A DNA stretch of 64,000 nt from Elusimicrobium simillimum (GTDB lineage Bacteria; Elusimicrobiota; Elusimicrobia; Elusimicrobiales; Elusimicrobiaceae): NCBI RefSeq assembly GCF_049639735.1, contig NZ_JBEVVA010000003.1, forward strand, positions 1,302,001-1,366,000, given 5' to 3'. Position numbers and translations under genes: made by a program. Below, in pieces: positions 41,116-50,531 of the stretch; the stretch's first letter is position 1; each line of letters starts with the position of its first letter. A model generated the notes under the pieces. It saw only the letters and a program-made list of their open reading frames with translations, was not told the origin of the DNA and did no database searches.

Positions 41116-42234
41116 ATGAAGATTGGTTGCCCTAAAGAAATAAAAAATAATGAGTACAGAGTTGGCCTTACCCCCAACGCCGCTGAGATGTATGTTAAAG
41201 CCGGCCACCAAGTTTATATAGAAACAGGCGCGGGCAAAGGTTCCGCCATAGAAGACACCGACTATGAAAAAGCAGGCTGTAAAATTTTACCCGCCGCCGC
41301 TGAAGTTTGGAATACGGCGGATATGATAGTAAAAGTTAAAGAACCTCTAGAGCAGGAATACCCGCTTATGCGCGAAGGGCAAATATTATTTACCTACTTT
41401 CACTTTGCCGCCAGCGAGCCGCTTTTAAAAGCCTGCCTTAAACAAAAAATTATCAGCATAGCCTATGAAACTGTAGAAGAAAACGGCGCGTTACCATTGC
41501 TAAAACCCATGAGCGAAGTGGCAGGCCGCATGGCCATGGTAATGGGCGCTTTTTACTTAGGCAAACCTTATGGCGGGCGCGGCGTGCTGGCCACCGGGCT
41601 TACCGGTGTTGCCCCCGCAAGCGTTACCATACTGGGCGGCGGGGTTGTGGGGACCAACGCAGCAAAAATGGCGGCCGGCATGGGCGCCAACGTATCTTTA
41701 CTCGATTTAAATTTGGCACGGCTTGAACGCCTTAGCGAGATTCTTCCGCCAAATGTAGACGGCCTCTTTAGTGACAATGTAACGCTGGAAAACGCCCTTA
41801 GAAACGCTGACATTGTTGTAGGCGCCGTACTTATACCGGGCGCAAAAGCGCCAAAGCTGGTGCGTAAAGAACACCTTAAAATAATGAAACCGGGCTCTGT
41901 AATGGTTGACGTAGCCATAGACCAGGGCGGTTGTTTTGAGACCTCACGCCCCACCACCCATTCCGACCCTATTTACGAGGTGGACGGCATAATACACTAC
42001 TGCGTGGCAAATATGCCGGGCGCTTACGCCAGGTCATCCACATTCGCGCTTAACAACGCAACGCTTAAATATGGTTTAGAACTGGCTAATAAAGGCGCGG
42101 AAAAAGCGTGTAGAGAAAACCCCGCCCTTAAATCGGGGCTAAATACTTACAAAGGTGTTATAACGTTAAAAGCGGTGGCCGAGGCGTTTGGCATGTTGGA
42201 CAATTACACACCGCCGGAAAAATTTTTAAGTTAA
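41116..42234 (+). CDS. ald: Alanine dehydrogenase
   Basis: A 372-residue NAD-dependent enzyme, full length. The substrate residues Arg15 (NEYRVGL), Lys75 (VKVKEP) and His96 (FTYFHFA) and the catalytic Asp in VDVAIDQGG are present; the NAD loop is LGGGVVGTNAA. It interconverts pyruvate plus ammonia and L-alanine. In a fermenter this can dispose of reducing power as excreted alanine. TGAGGAG precedes the ATG and a strong terminator follows. Confidence 0.95.
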   Translation: MKIGCPKEIKNNEYRVGLTPNAAEMYVKAGHQVYIETGAGKGSAIEDTDYEKAGCKILPAAAEVWNTADMIVKVKEPLEQEYPLMREGQILFTYFHFAASEPLLKACLKQKIISIAYETVEENGALPLLKPMSEVAGRMAMVMGAFYLGKPYGGRGVLATGLTGVAPASVTILGGGVVGTNAAKMAAGMGANVSLLDLNLARLERLSEILPPNVDGLFSDNVTLENALRNADIVVGAVLIPGAKAPKLVRKEHLKIMKPGSVMVDVAIDQGGCFETSRPTTHSDPIYEVDGIIHYCVANMPGAYARSSTFALNNATLKYGLELANKGAEKACRENPALKSGLNTYKGVITLKAVAEAFGMLDNYTPPEKFLS

Positions 42235-42235
42235 A

Positions 42236-42268
42236 CAAAAATCCCCCGGTTTAGCCGGGGGATTTTTA
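42236..42268. terminator. Bidirectional terminator
   Basis: AAAAATCCCCCGG pairs with CCGGGGGATTTTT around TTTAG, between ald and the convergent small membrane-protein gene. Confidence 0.9.
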
Positions 42269-42270
42269 TT

Positions 42271-42648
42271 TTATGGTATCAATTCTCTTTTAGCTTTTTT
42301 GTATTTGTAGATTATTGATTTGGCCGCGTCAGCGGGGTTTACGCGTAAGATAAGCGGTTTATCGGCGGCGGGTTTATAATCAAGAAAATCATTGCCGTTA
42401 TACTCCTTACCGTCATAAGAGTATGTATACTTAACCTCATACAAAAAACGGTAAAAAGCCGCGGTTTCAGGGCCGCGCGTGCCAACCTCAGCCGGAGCCA
42501 TAGAGGTAATTTTACCATCCGCGCTTTTCCAACCGCTGTATTTAAAAAACTTAGGCAGAGAAAACACAAAGTCTATCACTCTTACGTATAAAAAATACAC
42601 AAGTATAAAAGCAAGACCAATGCCTAAACCTATAAGTAAACTTCCCAT
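42271..42648 (-). CDS. Small membrane protein, DUF3592-like
   Basis: A 125-residue protein with one N-terminal membrane helix (LLIGLGIGLAFILVYFLYVRV) and an extracytoplasmic part with YRFLYEVKYTYSYDGKEYNGNDF and ILRVNPADAAKSI, which resembles the DUF3592 pattern of a strand-rich domain holding a P-x-A/N-P element. Function is unknown. It starts nine bases after the POT transporter stop, so it is co-transcribed with it. AAGGAGGAA overlaps that junction. Confidence 0.6.
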   Translation of the reverse strand: MGSLLIGLGIGLAFILVYFLYVRVIDFVFSLPKFFKYSGWKSADGKITSMAPAEVGTRGPETAAFYRFLYEVKYTYSYDGKEYNGNDFLDYKPAADKPLILRVNPADAAKSIIYKYKKAKRELIP

Positions 42649-42657
42649 AATTCCTCC

Positions 42658-44082
42658 TTACCGTACGTCGCCCATCCATCTTTTTAGCGGCTTCATTATT
42701 GATATTAATATGACGGACGCAACTATCGGCGCTACTATCAGCCCGCCGAAGAACGCCTCGTTGCTTATTACGCCAAAATAGCTGGAGTAGAAGCCCGCCA
42801 GTTTATTTGCGGCCGCGTTAGCCAGCTTCCACACGCCCATAAGCGTGCCCACAAACTGCACGGGCGCAAGCTTGGTAACCAGTGACAGGCCCACAGGCGA
42901 CAGGCACAGCTCGCCGGTGGTAAAAGCGGCGTATGTTATAACTAAATACATCATATTTACTTTAACGCCGGGGCCCATTTGCATAGCGGCAATAAGCAGC
43001 ACAACATAGCCCGCCGCAAGCAGCCATAACGCCCATACAAATTTAGCGGGAGTAGAAGGCTCTTTACCTTTAGCCGCCAGGTTAAGCCACATTTTTGAAA
43101 ATATAGGGGCAAACAAAACCACAAACACAGGGTTTAAAGACTGAAACCATGTGGCGGGCACTTCCCAGCCAAACAGCATTCTGTTAGTATGCTCGTAAGC
43201 AAACAGGTTTAACGCCGCGCCGGACTGTTCAAAAGCCGTCCAGAAGAAAATTACAAAAAACGCCAAAATAAAAATTACCAGTACTTTCATTTTTTCTTCA
43301 TGCGTAAGTTCTGACTTTATTTCAATTCCTTTAGAAGCCGCCTTCTTTTTAGCCCACAAAATTGCCACGCATAACGCCAATACCCCCGCGCCTATCCAGA
43401 AGCCAAACTTCCATATAACTAAGGCAACCAGCAGCAGTATACCGCCGTTAATAGCGGCTTTGCCCCACTCGCCTTTGGCTATTTGGGGACGGTCGCCAAC
43501 GCCTTTAAAATATTTTTCTTTGCCCCATAAAAAGATAAATAGGCCTAATATCATTACAATGCCGGCCAGCCAAAAACCGTATCTCCAGCCAAATTTTTCA
43601 CCTATGCCGCCGCCTATAATACCCGCGAAAAACGCGCCTATATTAACAGCCATGTAAAAATATGTAAACCCGCCGTCGCGCCTGGGGTCATTTTTCTCAT
43701 AGAGAGAGCCAACGAAGGTGCTTATGCTGATTTTAAAGAACCCGTTGCCCATTATTAAAAAACCAAGCGCGGTGTAAATCATGCCGATATTTTCAAAGCC
43801 CAGCATAAACTGGCCTATGGCTATCATTATAGCGCCCCAGATTATGGCCAGCTTTTGGCCTATAAACCTGTCCGCCACATAACCGCCTACTATTCCCGAT
43901 AAATACACCAAGCTTGTAAAAGAACCGTATAGGTTAGAGGCGTCGGCCCTGTTCATTTTAAGCGCGTATACAAAGTACAGTATAAGCAGCGCGCGCATAG
44001 CGTAGTAGCTAAAACGCTCAAATATTTCCGTAGCGCATATAAGCCAAAGGCCTACGGGTTGTTTATCCTTAATGTGTTCCAT
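42658..44082 (-). CDS. POT-family proton-dependent peptide transporter
   Basis: A 474-residue, 12-14 helix MFS protein of the POT/PTR2 family. The signature EIFERFSYYAMRALL in TM1 (the ExxERFxYY proton and peptide site) and YFYMAVNIGAFFAGIIGGGIGEKFGW in TM5 are clear. It imports di- and tripeptides with protons. The ATG at 44082 is chosen because CAGGAGA lies upstream; the longer opening at 44106 does not have one. With ald and ilvE nearby it fits peptide fermentation. Confidence 0.9.
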   Translation of the reverse strand: MEHIKDKQPVGLWLICATEIFERFSYYAMRALLILYFVYALKMNRADASNLYGSFTSLVYLSGIVGGYVADRFIGQKLAIIWGAIMIAIGQFMLGFENIGMIYTALGFLIMGNGFFKISISTFVGSLYEKNDPRRDGGFTYFYMAVNIGAFFAGIIGGGIGEKFGWRYGFWLAGIVMILGLFIFLWGKEKYFKGVGDRPQIAKGEWGKAAINGGILLLVALVIWKFGFWIGAGVLALCVAILWAKKKAASKGIEIKSELTHEEKMKVLVIFILAFFVIFFWTAFEQSGAALNLFAYEHTNRMLFGWEVPATWFQSLNPVFVVLFAPIFSKMWLNLAAKGKEPSTPAKFVWALWLLAAGYVVLLIAAMQMGPGVKVNMMYLVITYAAFTTGELCLSPVGLSLVTKLAPVQFVGTLMGVWKLANAAANKLAGFYSSYFGVISNEAFFGGLIVAPIVASVILISIMKPLKRWMGDVR

Positions 44083-44202
44083 GGGGTCTCCTGAGTACAA
44101 AATCAATTCTCATTTATTATACAAACTAACTTTTATTTTGGGTGGAAAGACTTTCCCGGTGAGGCCAAGGTTTTTTATGCCGTTATTAGTGCCGTAACAA
44201 AA

Positions 44203-44480
44203 GTGAATTTCACAGGATTTTGAGTAAATTTCGGACTTTCTTTATTTTGGCACACTTGGTGCGGGAACACGGTGGATGTGGTGAAATAAAGAAAGGAAAG
44301 CGAGGCAAACTTGCTGAGCGTATTAATAAGAAGATTTTGAAAGTTGTTATTTTGACCAAGTCAAAATATTCAAAATCTAATTTTTGCTATGCAAAAATTT
44401 GCCAAAAGCCGAAGAAATTCTTTTCCGCTGCTTGAAACCCAAGCAAACGCAGTGCGCGACATAACCGGGACGCGAAGCGC
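44203..44480. repeat. Long hairpin element, family B copy 2, with insert
   Basis: It shares flanks and loop with 40772-40972. The stem (44235-44255 with 44276-44296) has a different sequence, but it still pairs. After the stem comes an extra stretch of about 100 bp: module R (44297-44330), a nested GATTTTGAA...TTCAAAATC hairpin enclosing TTTTGACCAAGTCAAAA, and ATTTTTGC-TAT-GCAAAAAT. The shared GCCAAAAGCCGAAG tail resumes at 44401. A 71-codon opening across it is not a gene. Confidence 0.75.
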
Positions 44481-44484
44481 AAAA

Positions 44485-44512
44485 AAAACCTCCCCAAATG
44501 GGGAGGTTTTTA
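44485..44512 (-). terminator. Terminator of the organophosphate antiporter gene
   Basis: AAAACCTCCCC (44485-44495) pairs with GGGGAGGTTTT (44500-44510) around AAAT; on the minus strand a long T run follows (TTTTTTTTGCGC). Confidence 0.88.
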
Positions 44513-44528
44513 AAACTTAAACTAAATT

Positions 44529-45941
44529 TTACTGAGCTTCTGTATGGCAGGCATTGTCACAGCCGGTGGCGTCGTTCTTTTTAGGAGCGGCCTCTTTCTT
44601 CCATGTTGTGGCAATTAAAATACCAGCTATAATACAAGCAAAAATACAGGATATAAACACGCCTCTCCAACCGTAAAGCTTGCTGATATACGCCGCGCCG
44701 GAGCTGGAAAGCATAGCGCCGAAGTAGCCAAACATACCTGTAAAACCGCACGCCGCTGATACCGCCTGCGGGGTTACTATACGGCTGGTTTGCACGCCGC
44801 CGGCCAGGTTCTGCGGGCCGTCGACAAAAAAGCCTATAAAAGCCGCGAATAATGATGTAACTATCATAGCGTTAGGACCGGCGAGTTTATAAAAGCACCA
44901 GCAGCTTACCGCTAAAATAGTTAAGTAAATAAGGTTCATCTGCGTGCAGCGGCCCTGAAAGAATTTATCAGCCAGGTAACCCGCTACGATACCGCCGGGC
45001 ATACCGAGGAAAGGCATCCACTTAAGCGCGGAAACAGCGGCCTGCTGTGTGAATCCCCTGTCGTCAACTAAGAACATTGTGCCCCAGTCCAACGTGGCAA
45101 AGCGTACATAGTACACAAATACATATGATAACGCTAAAGCCCAAAGGAACGGGTTTGTAAAAATATGCTTTTTAAGAATATACCAGTGAGAGACGCCTAC
45201 TTCATTTTTAATAGGCATAGGGTCATTTTTATACTCTTCAATAGGCGGCAGACCAACGTTTGTAGGCTTATCTTTTAATAAAAGTAAAACGCCCAAGCTG
45301 TAGGTTATACCCATAATAGCGGGGATAACAAAGGCCATTTTCCACATATCCAGTTTAAGTAAATATGAAATAAGCACGCCTACAAAGAACGCGCCGAATG
45401 TGTGGGAAGATGACCAAAGCGTCCATTTTGTGGCCCTTTCGCTTGCGGAGAACCAGCTTACCAAGCCTTTAGCGACGGGAGGAAAGCCCATTGACTGGAA
45501 CACGCCGTTTAAGCCCCAGAAGAAAGCGGCAAAACCAACCAGCGGTATTGTCATACCGGAGTTGGCAAACCAGCTTTGCAAATTAGGAAGAAACGGGAAA
45601 GCGAGGTTAACAAGTGATGAACATAAAAGACCTGTGGCCATAATACTTCTTACGTTACATCTGTCGGCCAGTACGCCGCTTAAAAACTTACCTACGCCGT
45701 AAGTGGCGTAAATGGTTGTACCGATAATACCTAACTGAATAACGTCAAAGCCAAAGTTATCTCTGAGAGCGGGTTTTACAAAGTCAAGGTTTTTTCTGGT
45801 GAAGTAATATAAGGCATAACCAAAATACATATAAAAGAACATCTTGATACGCATGTTTCTGTACAATCTTTTTATTTCTTTTTCATCTGTAAGCCTTTCT
45901 GTGTCGGGAAGGGGCTTAAAGAAGCTAAACAGCTTTTGCAT
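44529..45941 (-). CDS. OPA-family sugar-phosphate/glycerol-phosphate antiporter
   Basis: A 470-residue, 12-helix MFS protein of the organophosphate:phosphate antiporter family (GlpT/UhpT/UhpC). YFGYALYYFTRKNLDFVKPAL in TM1, GVGKFLSGVLADRCNVR, GLNGVFQSMGFPPVAKGLVSWFSASERATKWTLWSSSHTFGA and FVDGPQNLAGGVQTSR are typical. It would exchange a phosphorylated sugar or glycerol 3-phosphate for phosphate. Substrate choice cannot be read. The C-terminal tail has three Cys/His residues (GCDNACHTE). It is a single-gene unit. Confidence 0.88.
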   Translation of the reverse strand: MQKLFSFFKPLPDTERLTDEKEIKRLYRNMRIKMFFYMYFGYALYYFTRKNLDFVKPALRDNFGFDVIQLGIIGTTIYATYGVGKFLSGVLADRCNVRSIMATGLLCSSLVNLAFPFLPNLQSWFANSGMTIPLVGFAAFFWGLNGVFQSMGFPPVAKGLVSWFSASERATKWTLWSSSHTFGAFFVGVLISYLLKLDMWKMAFVIPAIMGITYSLGVLLLLKDKPTNVGLPPIEEYKNDPMPIKNEVGVSHWYILKKHIFTNPFLWALALSYVFVYYVRFATLDWGTMFLVDDRGFTQQAAVSALKWMPFLGMPGGIVAGYLADKFFQGRCTQMNLIYLTILAVSCWCFYKLAGPNAMIVTSLFAAFIGFFVDGPQNLAGGVQTSRIVTPQAVSAACGFTGMFGYFGAMLSSSGAAYISKLYGWRGVFISCIFACIIAGILIATTWKKEAAPKKNDATGCDNACHTEAQ

Positions 45942-46142
45942 AAGTTAGTCCTCCAAGGATTGTTACTGCCGGTTAACTGCCACTGCTATATGTTTTTGCA
46001 TATATCCAGATTATACATAAACAAATTTAAAAAGAATAGTCCTAAATAAAAGTCCTATTTTAAAGTTGACGGCAACATATATAAAAGAATAAAATGTAAG
46101 AGTAAACAAAGGACATAAAATATAATCTCAAAGGGAGAATAA

Positions 46143-47900
46143 ATGAGTACTACATTGATAGTATTAAACGTTCTGGGCGGTCTTGCTATTTTCTTATACG
46201 GCATGAAGCTTATGAGCGACGGGCTGCAAAAAATGGCCGGCAACTCTATGCGCAAACTGCTTGCCGCCGCAACAACCAACCGGTACACTGCGACATTGTC
46301 AGGTATCTTAGTAACAAGTATTATACAATCGTCCAGCGCTACCACGGTTATGGTGGTGGGCTTTACCAGCGCGGGGCTGTTAACGCTTAACCAGGCTTTG
46401 GGCGTAATATTCGGCGCCAACATAGGCACCACTATGACGGCCTGGATAGTCAGCTTCTTTGGCTTTAAAATGCAAATTTCCCTATTCGCCTTACCGGTAC
46501 TGGCAATAGGGTTTTTTATTCAGTTCATCGGCAAGTGGAAAACACTTCACAGAATAGGCGAGGCTATGGTAGGCTTCGGCTTTCTCTTCTTAGGTCTTGA
46601 TTTAATGAAAAACGCCATACCGGACTTTTCCCAGTCCCCCGGCGTAATGGCGTGGCTCTCACAGTTTAGGCCAACCAACTTTGGCTACCTGCTGCTGCTT
46701 ATATTTATAGGTTCCGCATTAACTGTGGTACTACAATCCTCCAGCGCGGTTATGGCCATGACCATTACCTGCGCGGCCAAAGGGTTTATAGATTTTCCCA
46801 CCGCGGTAGCGCTTGTGTTGGGTGAAAACATCGGCACCACAATCACCGCTAACCTGGCGGCCATAGGCGCTAATAAAGCGGCTAAACGCGCGGCGCTTGG
46901 GCACTTCTTTTTCAACTTTATAGGCGTGGTTTGGGTTGCGCTTATATTTAAACCGTTTGTTAACTTTGTGGACTGGCTTATCCCCGGTTCCCCCTACGGC
47001 ACGGACCCTAAAACCCTTACCGAATATATACCGTACCATATCAGCGCGTTCCACACCGTATTTAACCTTATAAATACTTTTGTAATGCTTTTCTTTATAA
47101 GATATCTGGCAAAATTAACCACTCTTATAATACCTGTAACCAAAAGGGAAAAACACTCTACGGAACTTGTGTTTATAAACTCACGCTTTGCCAGCGCGCC
47201 GGAACTTGCCATAGAAGCCGTGCGTAAAGAAATAGAACGCATGACCGCCCTTGTAAGCAAAATGCTTAACAAAATTACCCACGCCATGAAAGTGGAAGAA
47301 GACGGCATGTTTGACCAGTTAATAAAAGACGTCTACGCCTTAGAAAAAGACACCGATATAATGGAATATAAAATAAACAATTATCTTACTTCTATAGCGC
47401 ATGAAAGAGTGTCAAGCACAGTGCTGGACGAAATTATGGCGCTTATTGAAGTAATAAACAGCGTAGAACGCATGGGTGACAGCGGCGAGAATATAGCCAA
47501 ACTGCTTGTACTTGCGCGCCAAAGTAAAGAGTTTTCGCCGGAAGATATTAAGAGTATAGACGACATGGCCGACCTTATAAAAGCGGCGGTAAAAGACGCC
47601 AGGACAAGCCTGTTAAGCGTGGACAGCGGCAAAATCAGCGCGCATGAACTGTTAAGAAGAGCCTATGAAAGAGAAGGCAAAATAAATACGCTGCGCAACA
47701 AGCTGCGTGACGAGCGTAATTTGCAGACAATAAAAAGAGAAGACGTGTCCGCAATATCCTCCACGCATTACGCAGATATTATCAGCCGTCTTGAAAGAAT
47801 AGGCGACCACGCTTTAAGAGTTATAGACAACTCCATAAGCAAAAAAACGCCGGAAAAAGAAAAGGGCGAGAGCAACGCGGTTACAACAAAAAGGTTTTAG
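46143..47900 (+). CDS. Na/Pi cotransporter with PhoU-like domain
   Basis: A 585-residue protein. The membrane half (about 1-330) carries the twin inverted repeats of the NptA/PNaS family, with QSSSATT and QSSSAVM, and GANIGTT and GENIGTT in each repeat. The C-terminal half (about 345-560) is a PhoU-type helical bundle (ERMGDSGENIAKL, ERIGDHALRV). It imports phosphate with sodium and may sense it through the PhoU part. AAGGGAG is upstream. The lipoprotein gene follows by eight bases, so they share a transcript. Confidence 0.92.
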   Translation: MSTTLIVLNVLGGLAIFLYGMKLMSDGLQKMAGNSMRKLLAAATTNRYTATLSGILVTSIIQSSSATTVMVVGFTSAGLLTLNQALGVIFGANIGTTMTAWIVSFFGFKMQISLFALPVLAIGFFIQFIGKWKTLHRIGEAMVGFGFLFLGLDLMKNAIPDFSQSPGVMAWLSQFRPTNFGYLLLLIFIGSALTVVLQSSSAVMAMTITCAAKGFIDFPTAVALVLGENIGTTITANLAAIGANKAAKRAALGHFFFNFIGVVWVALIFKPFVNFVDWLIPGSPYGTDPKTLTEYIPYHISAFHTVFNLINTFVMLFFIRYLAKLTTLIIPVTKREKHSTELVFINSRFASAPELAIEAVRKEIERMTALVSKMLNKITHAMKVEEDGMFDQLIKDVYALEKDTDIMEYKINNYLTSIAHERVSSTVLDEIMALIEVINSVERMGDSGENIAKLLVLARQSKEFSPEDIKSIDDMADLIKAAVKDARTSLLSVDSGKISAHELLRRAYEREGKINTLRNKLRDERNLQTIKREDVSAISSTHYADIISRLERIGDHALRVIDNSISKKTPEKEKGESNAVTTKRF

Positions 47901-47908
47901 AGAATATT

Positions 47909-48259
47909 ATGAAAATTATAACTAAAATAATAATATTAACCGCCGTGGTGTTTACCTTTGCCGCGTGTAAAAATAACACAACGCAAAACGCCGCGGCCGC
48001 GCAGGAAAGATACCGGCAAACTCTGGCCGGGCAAAATACCTGCGCCGCAGACAGCGACTGTGTCAAAATAGCCGCCGGCTGCTGCCAGTGCGACGGGTAC
48101 GCCGCCATAAACAAAAAACACTTTGCAGCGCTTACTCAAAAAAAGAACGCTATGTGCGATGGCGCCATGTGCACAATGCAATATTGTTTTAATGATGTAA
48201 CGGTGTCATGCCAGAATAAAAAATGCGTAGCAACGCCTGTTAAAACACAAATACAATAA
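47909..48259 (+). CDS. Cysteine-rich lipoprotein
   Basis: A 116-residue predicted lipoprotein (MKIITKIIILTAVVFTFAAC, Cys20). The mature part has ten further cysteines (CAADSDC, CCQC, CDGAMC, CFND, SCQNKKC), suggesting several disulfides or metal binding outside the cytoplasm. No family is assigned with certainty; the spacing resembles small secreted Cys-rich domains seen in delta-proteobacteria and Elusimicrobia-like genomes. It is read through from the phosphate transporter, then stopped by a terminator. Confidence 0.65.
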   Translation: MKIITKIIILTAVVFTFAACKNNTTQNAAAAQERYRQTLAGQNTCAADSDCVKIAAGCCQCDGYAAINKKHFAALTQKKNAMCDGAMCTMQYCFNDVTVSCQNKKCVATPVKTQIQ

Positions 48260-48274
48260 AAGACTTAGGCAATA

Positions 48275-48306
48275 TATAAAAGGGGCCCGCGCGGCCCCTT
48301 TTATAA
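48275..48306 (+). terminator. Rho-independent terminator
   Basis: TATAAAAGGGGCC pairs with GGCCCCTTTTATA around a five-base CGCGC centre (48275-48305). Confidence 0.85.
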
Positions 48307-48342
48307 TTGACATAAGAAAAACATAAAAGTACCATATATAAT

Positions 48343-48996
48343 ATGAGGAAATACACCATTTTATTTTTGCTGGTTTTATCCGTGGTCTTCTATTGCGCGT
48401 GCAATAAAGAAGCGTCTACTGATTTTGTGCAGCCAGAAATAACTGCGGAAAATAAAGCGCAGTTTAAAGAAACTTTAAACTTTGCAAAACTGGGTAATCC
48501 TGATTTTCAATATAAAGCCGCCATTATGTACCGTGACGGGATAGGCGTAAAAAGAAGTTATAAGCACGCGGCAAAGTGGTTTGAAAAGTCCGCCGCCAAA
48601 GGCAATGCCCGCGCCGCGTACAATATAGCGCTTATGTATGATTTTGGCCAAGGGGTAAAAGAAAACCCCGCAAAAGCGCTTGAGTGGATGACAACGGCGG
48701 CCGAGTTAAAAGACGAACGCGCCCTTAACCGCCTGGGTAATATGTACTATATGGGCCGCGGCGTTGAGAGAGACTTTGCCAAAGCTTTAGATTTTTACCA
48801 AAAAGCCGTTGAAAACGGTTCTGTCAACGCCAAGACTTCTCTTGGCACAATGTATTTTTTAGGGCACGGCGTTACTCCTGATAAAGACAAGGCTTACTCT
48901 ATTTTAAGAGAAGCGGCTAACGCGGGCGACCCATACGCCCAGGAAAAACTAAGAGCGTGGTTTACCCCGCCAAAATTTAGAATGAAAAAACCGTAA
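48343..48996 (+). CDS. Sel1-repeat lipoprotein
   Basis: A 217-residue lipoprotein (signal ending YCAC, Cys20) with four Sel1-like repeats of 36 residues between about 52 and 205 (AAIMYRDGIGVKRSYKHAAKWFEKSAAKG and three more). Such solenoids bind partner proteins. Its stop overlaps the next ATG (TAATG), so it heads a three- or four-gene operon with the VOC protein and a membrane protein. No partner can be named. Confidence 0.85.
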   Translation: MRKYTILFLLVLSVVFYCACNKEASTDFVQPEITAENKAQFKETLNFAKLGNPDFQYKAAIMYRDGIGVKRSYKHAAKWFEKSAAKGNARAAYNIALMYDFGQGVKENPAKALEWMTTAAELKDERALNRLGNMYYMGRGVERDFAKALDFYQKAVENGSVNAKTSLGTMYFLGHGVTPDKDKAYSILREAANAGDPYAQEKLRAWFTPPKFRMKKP

Positions 48997-49382
48997 TGAA
49001 AATAGACCATATAGCTATTTATACCGCTAATTTAGAGGCATTAAAACTGTTTTACATAAAATATTTTAATGCCTCTTCTAACTCTATGTACCATAACCCC
49101 AAAACAGGGCTTAAAACTTATTTTCTTATGTTTGAAAACGGCGCCAGGCTGGAAATAATGTCCCGCCCTGATATAACCGAAAATGCGCCGCAGCAAAGCC
49201 TTGGCATTATACATATAGCTTTTAGCGTAAAAACAAAAACAGATGTAGACACGCTTACCAACCGCCTGGCCAAAGACGGCTACACCATACTCAGCGCCCC
49301 CAGAACCACAGGCGACGGCTACTACGAGTCATGCGTGCTTGACCCTGACGGCAACCAGCTGGAAATAGTTGCGGGTAAATAA
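48996..49382 (+). CDS. VOC-family (glyoxalase-like) protein
   Basis: A 128-residue single VOC domain. IDHIAIYTANLEALKLFYIKYF at the start and SCVLDPDGNQLEIV at the end give the typical metal-binding His and Glu positions. It could act as a glyoxalase, isomerase or dioxygenase; no substrate is evident. Its start and stop both overlap neighbours in TAATG, which shows tight coupling. Confidence 0.85.
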   Translation: MKIDHIAIYTANLEALKLFYIKYFNASSNSMYHNPKTGLKTYFLMFENGARLEIMSRPDITENAPQQSLGIIHIAFSVKTKTDVDTLTNRLAKDGYTILSAPRTTGDGYYESCVLDPDGNQLEIVAGK

Positions 49383-49858
49383 TGAGCATAAAATTTATCA
49401 TTAAAATTTTTATAAAAATAGCAATGGCATTGTTTGTGCTAAGGGCAATGCAGATGACCGGCCTGCGTGAAATGGCAAGAATACTTAGCGTAAAAACAGT
49501 ACCCACCGGAGAAAAAACTAAATTACGCCGCGTAGGGCTGGTAAAAGATTTTAAAGAAGACGAAAGTGACGGCACCATTTCCTACAAAAATTCTTACACT
49601 CTTTTATGGCTTAAAAATATTACCTTGGCGGGACATGGGATATATATAGAAACGGCGTTTCCCTTCGGCATGTTTTCAGACGCTTTTTTTATACCCTTTG
49701 ACGCGGTAAAAGACGTGTATAAATATGAGGGCCGCCTGCGCTACGCTTACATATGCACGGTGGAATATAAAGAAAAATCATTTCTCATGATTTTTGATAA
49801 AAAAACCGCCGCCAAGCTGGCGCCGATACTTGAGGATATAATAAAATCCCGCAGTTAA
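49382..49858 (+). CDS. Conserved-looking small membrane-anchored protein
   Basis: A 158-residue protein with an N-terminal hydrophobic segment (IKFIIKIFIKIAMALFVLRAM) and a soluble part that appears beta-rich, including GIYIETAFPFGMFSDAFFIPFDAVKDVY and a closing helix. The latter half has a faint PH-like look. I do not recognise the family. Its ATG overlaps the stop of the VOC gene, so it is part of that operon. Confidence 0.6.
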   Translation: MSIKFIIKIFIKIAMALFVLRAMQMTGLREMARILSVKTVPTGEKTKLRRVGLVKDFKEDESDGTISYKNSYTLLWLKNITLAGHGIYIETAFPFGMFSDAFFIPFDAVKDVYKYEGRLRYAYICTVEYKEKSFLMIFDKKTAAKLAPILEDIIKSRS

Positions 49859-49884
49859 GGCGGCTATTTTGCTATATTTAAATT

Positions 49885-50238
49885 ATGAAAAGAAATTCTA
49901 TTTTATTTTTAATTTTAACGGCAACATTATTTTTTGCGGCGTGTGAAAAGAAAGAAGAGCCTAAACAAAAACAGGAAAACGCGCTTAAATCTTACCACTC
50001 CAATTTAAAAAACGCCGTTGATTCCGCCAGAGCTATACAATATAAACAGCCTGACATAAGCGCGTTAGAAAGCAATTCTTCCGCCTCTACACAACCGCGC
50101 CGTACTCAAACACAAATGCGCCAGCCCTCCGCCGCAAAAAGACCTTCCTACAAATCACAAAGCGGCAATTCCTCGTCTGGCACATGCCAAATTATGAACG
50201 ATAAAGGCAAAATGGTAGACTGCAATTCAATATTATAA
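49885..50238 (+). CDS. Small lipoprotein with disordered tail
   Basis: A 117-residue lipoprotein (LFLILTATLFFAACEKK, Cys20). The mature part is polar, rich in Gln, Ser, Arg and Pro, and likely unfolded except for a short Cys-containing end (GTCQIMNDKGKMVDCNSIL). It may be the last gene of the Sel1 operon or separate; a 26-bp gap lacks a strong promoter. A hairpin terminator follows. Confidence 0.65.
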   Translation: MKRNSILFLILTATLFFAACEKKEEPKQKQENALKSYHSNLKNAVDSARAIQYKQPDISALESNSSASTQPRRTQTQMRQPSAAKRPSYKSQSGNSSSGTCQIMNDKGKMVDCNSIL

Positions 50239-50255
50239 TTTGCTAAACACACAAT

Positions 50256-50296
50256 AACCCCGGGAGAGAAATTTTCTCTACCAGGGTTTTATATCT
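50256..50296 (+). terminator. Imperfect terminator hairpin
   Basis: AACCCCGGGAGAGAAA pairs with TTTTCTCTACCAGGGTT with two mismatches, followed by TTATAT. Confidence 0.65.
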
Positions 50297-50322
50297 ATTT
50301 TAAAATTTATTTTATTAGTCGG

Positions 50323-50386
50323 GGCCCCGAGATTTTGAGCGCAGTTTTGATTTTTACGGAGTGGGGCACACTTTTAAAATATTATA
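50323..50386. repeat. Truncated left arm of a family A hairpin
   Basis: GCGCAGTTTTGATTTTTACGGAG...GGGGCACACTTTT repeats, with changes, the left arm of the complete element that follows at 50399. Both are preceded by CGGGGCCCCGA. There is no matching right arm, so this is a partial or decayed copy. Confidence 0.6.
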
Positions 50387-50398
50387 TTTTTACCGGGG

Positions 50399-50519
50399 CC
50401 CCGAAGATTTGAGATTAGTTTTGATTTTTATTTATTTGGCACACTTTGCGCGAGGAGCCCAAAGGGCGGACGGGGTGTGTCAAATAAATAAAAATCAAAA
50501 ATAACTCAAATATTTGGGG
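50399..50519. repeat. Long hairpin element, family A copy 2
   Basis: The main stem joins 50408-50444 to 50475-50510 and extends by CCCC (50399-50402) with GGGG (50516-50519). The cap helix is GCCC-AAA-GGGC where copy 1 (30559-30677) has GGCC-GCA-GGCC. In the main stem ATTTG/CAAAT replaces ACTTG/CAAGT of copy 1. Both changes keep pairing. Confidence 0.8.
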
Positions 50520-50531
50520 AAAGTTTTAAAT

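Noticed and set aside
44220..44435. 71-codon plus-strand opening
   Set aside because: It lies wholly inside the family B hairpin element and module R, with no Shine-Dalgarno and no conserved protein features.
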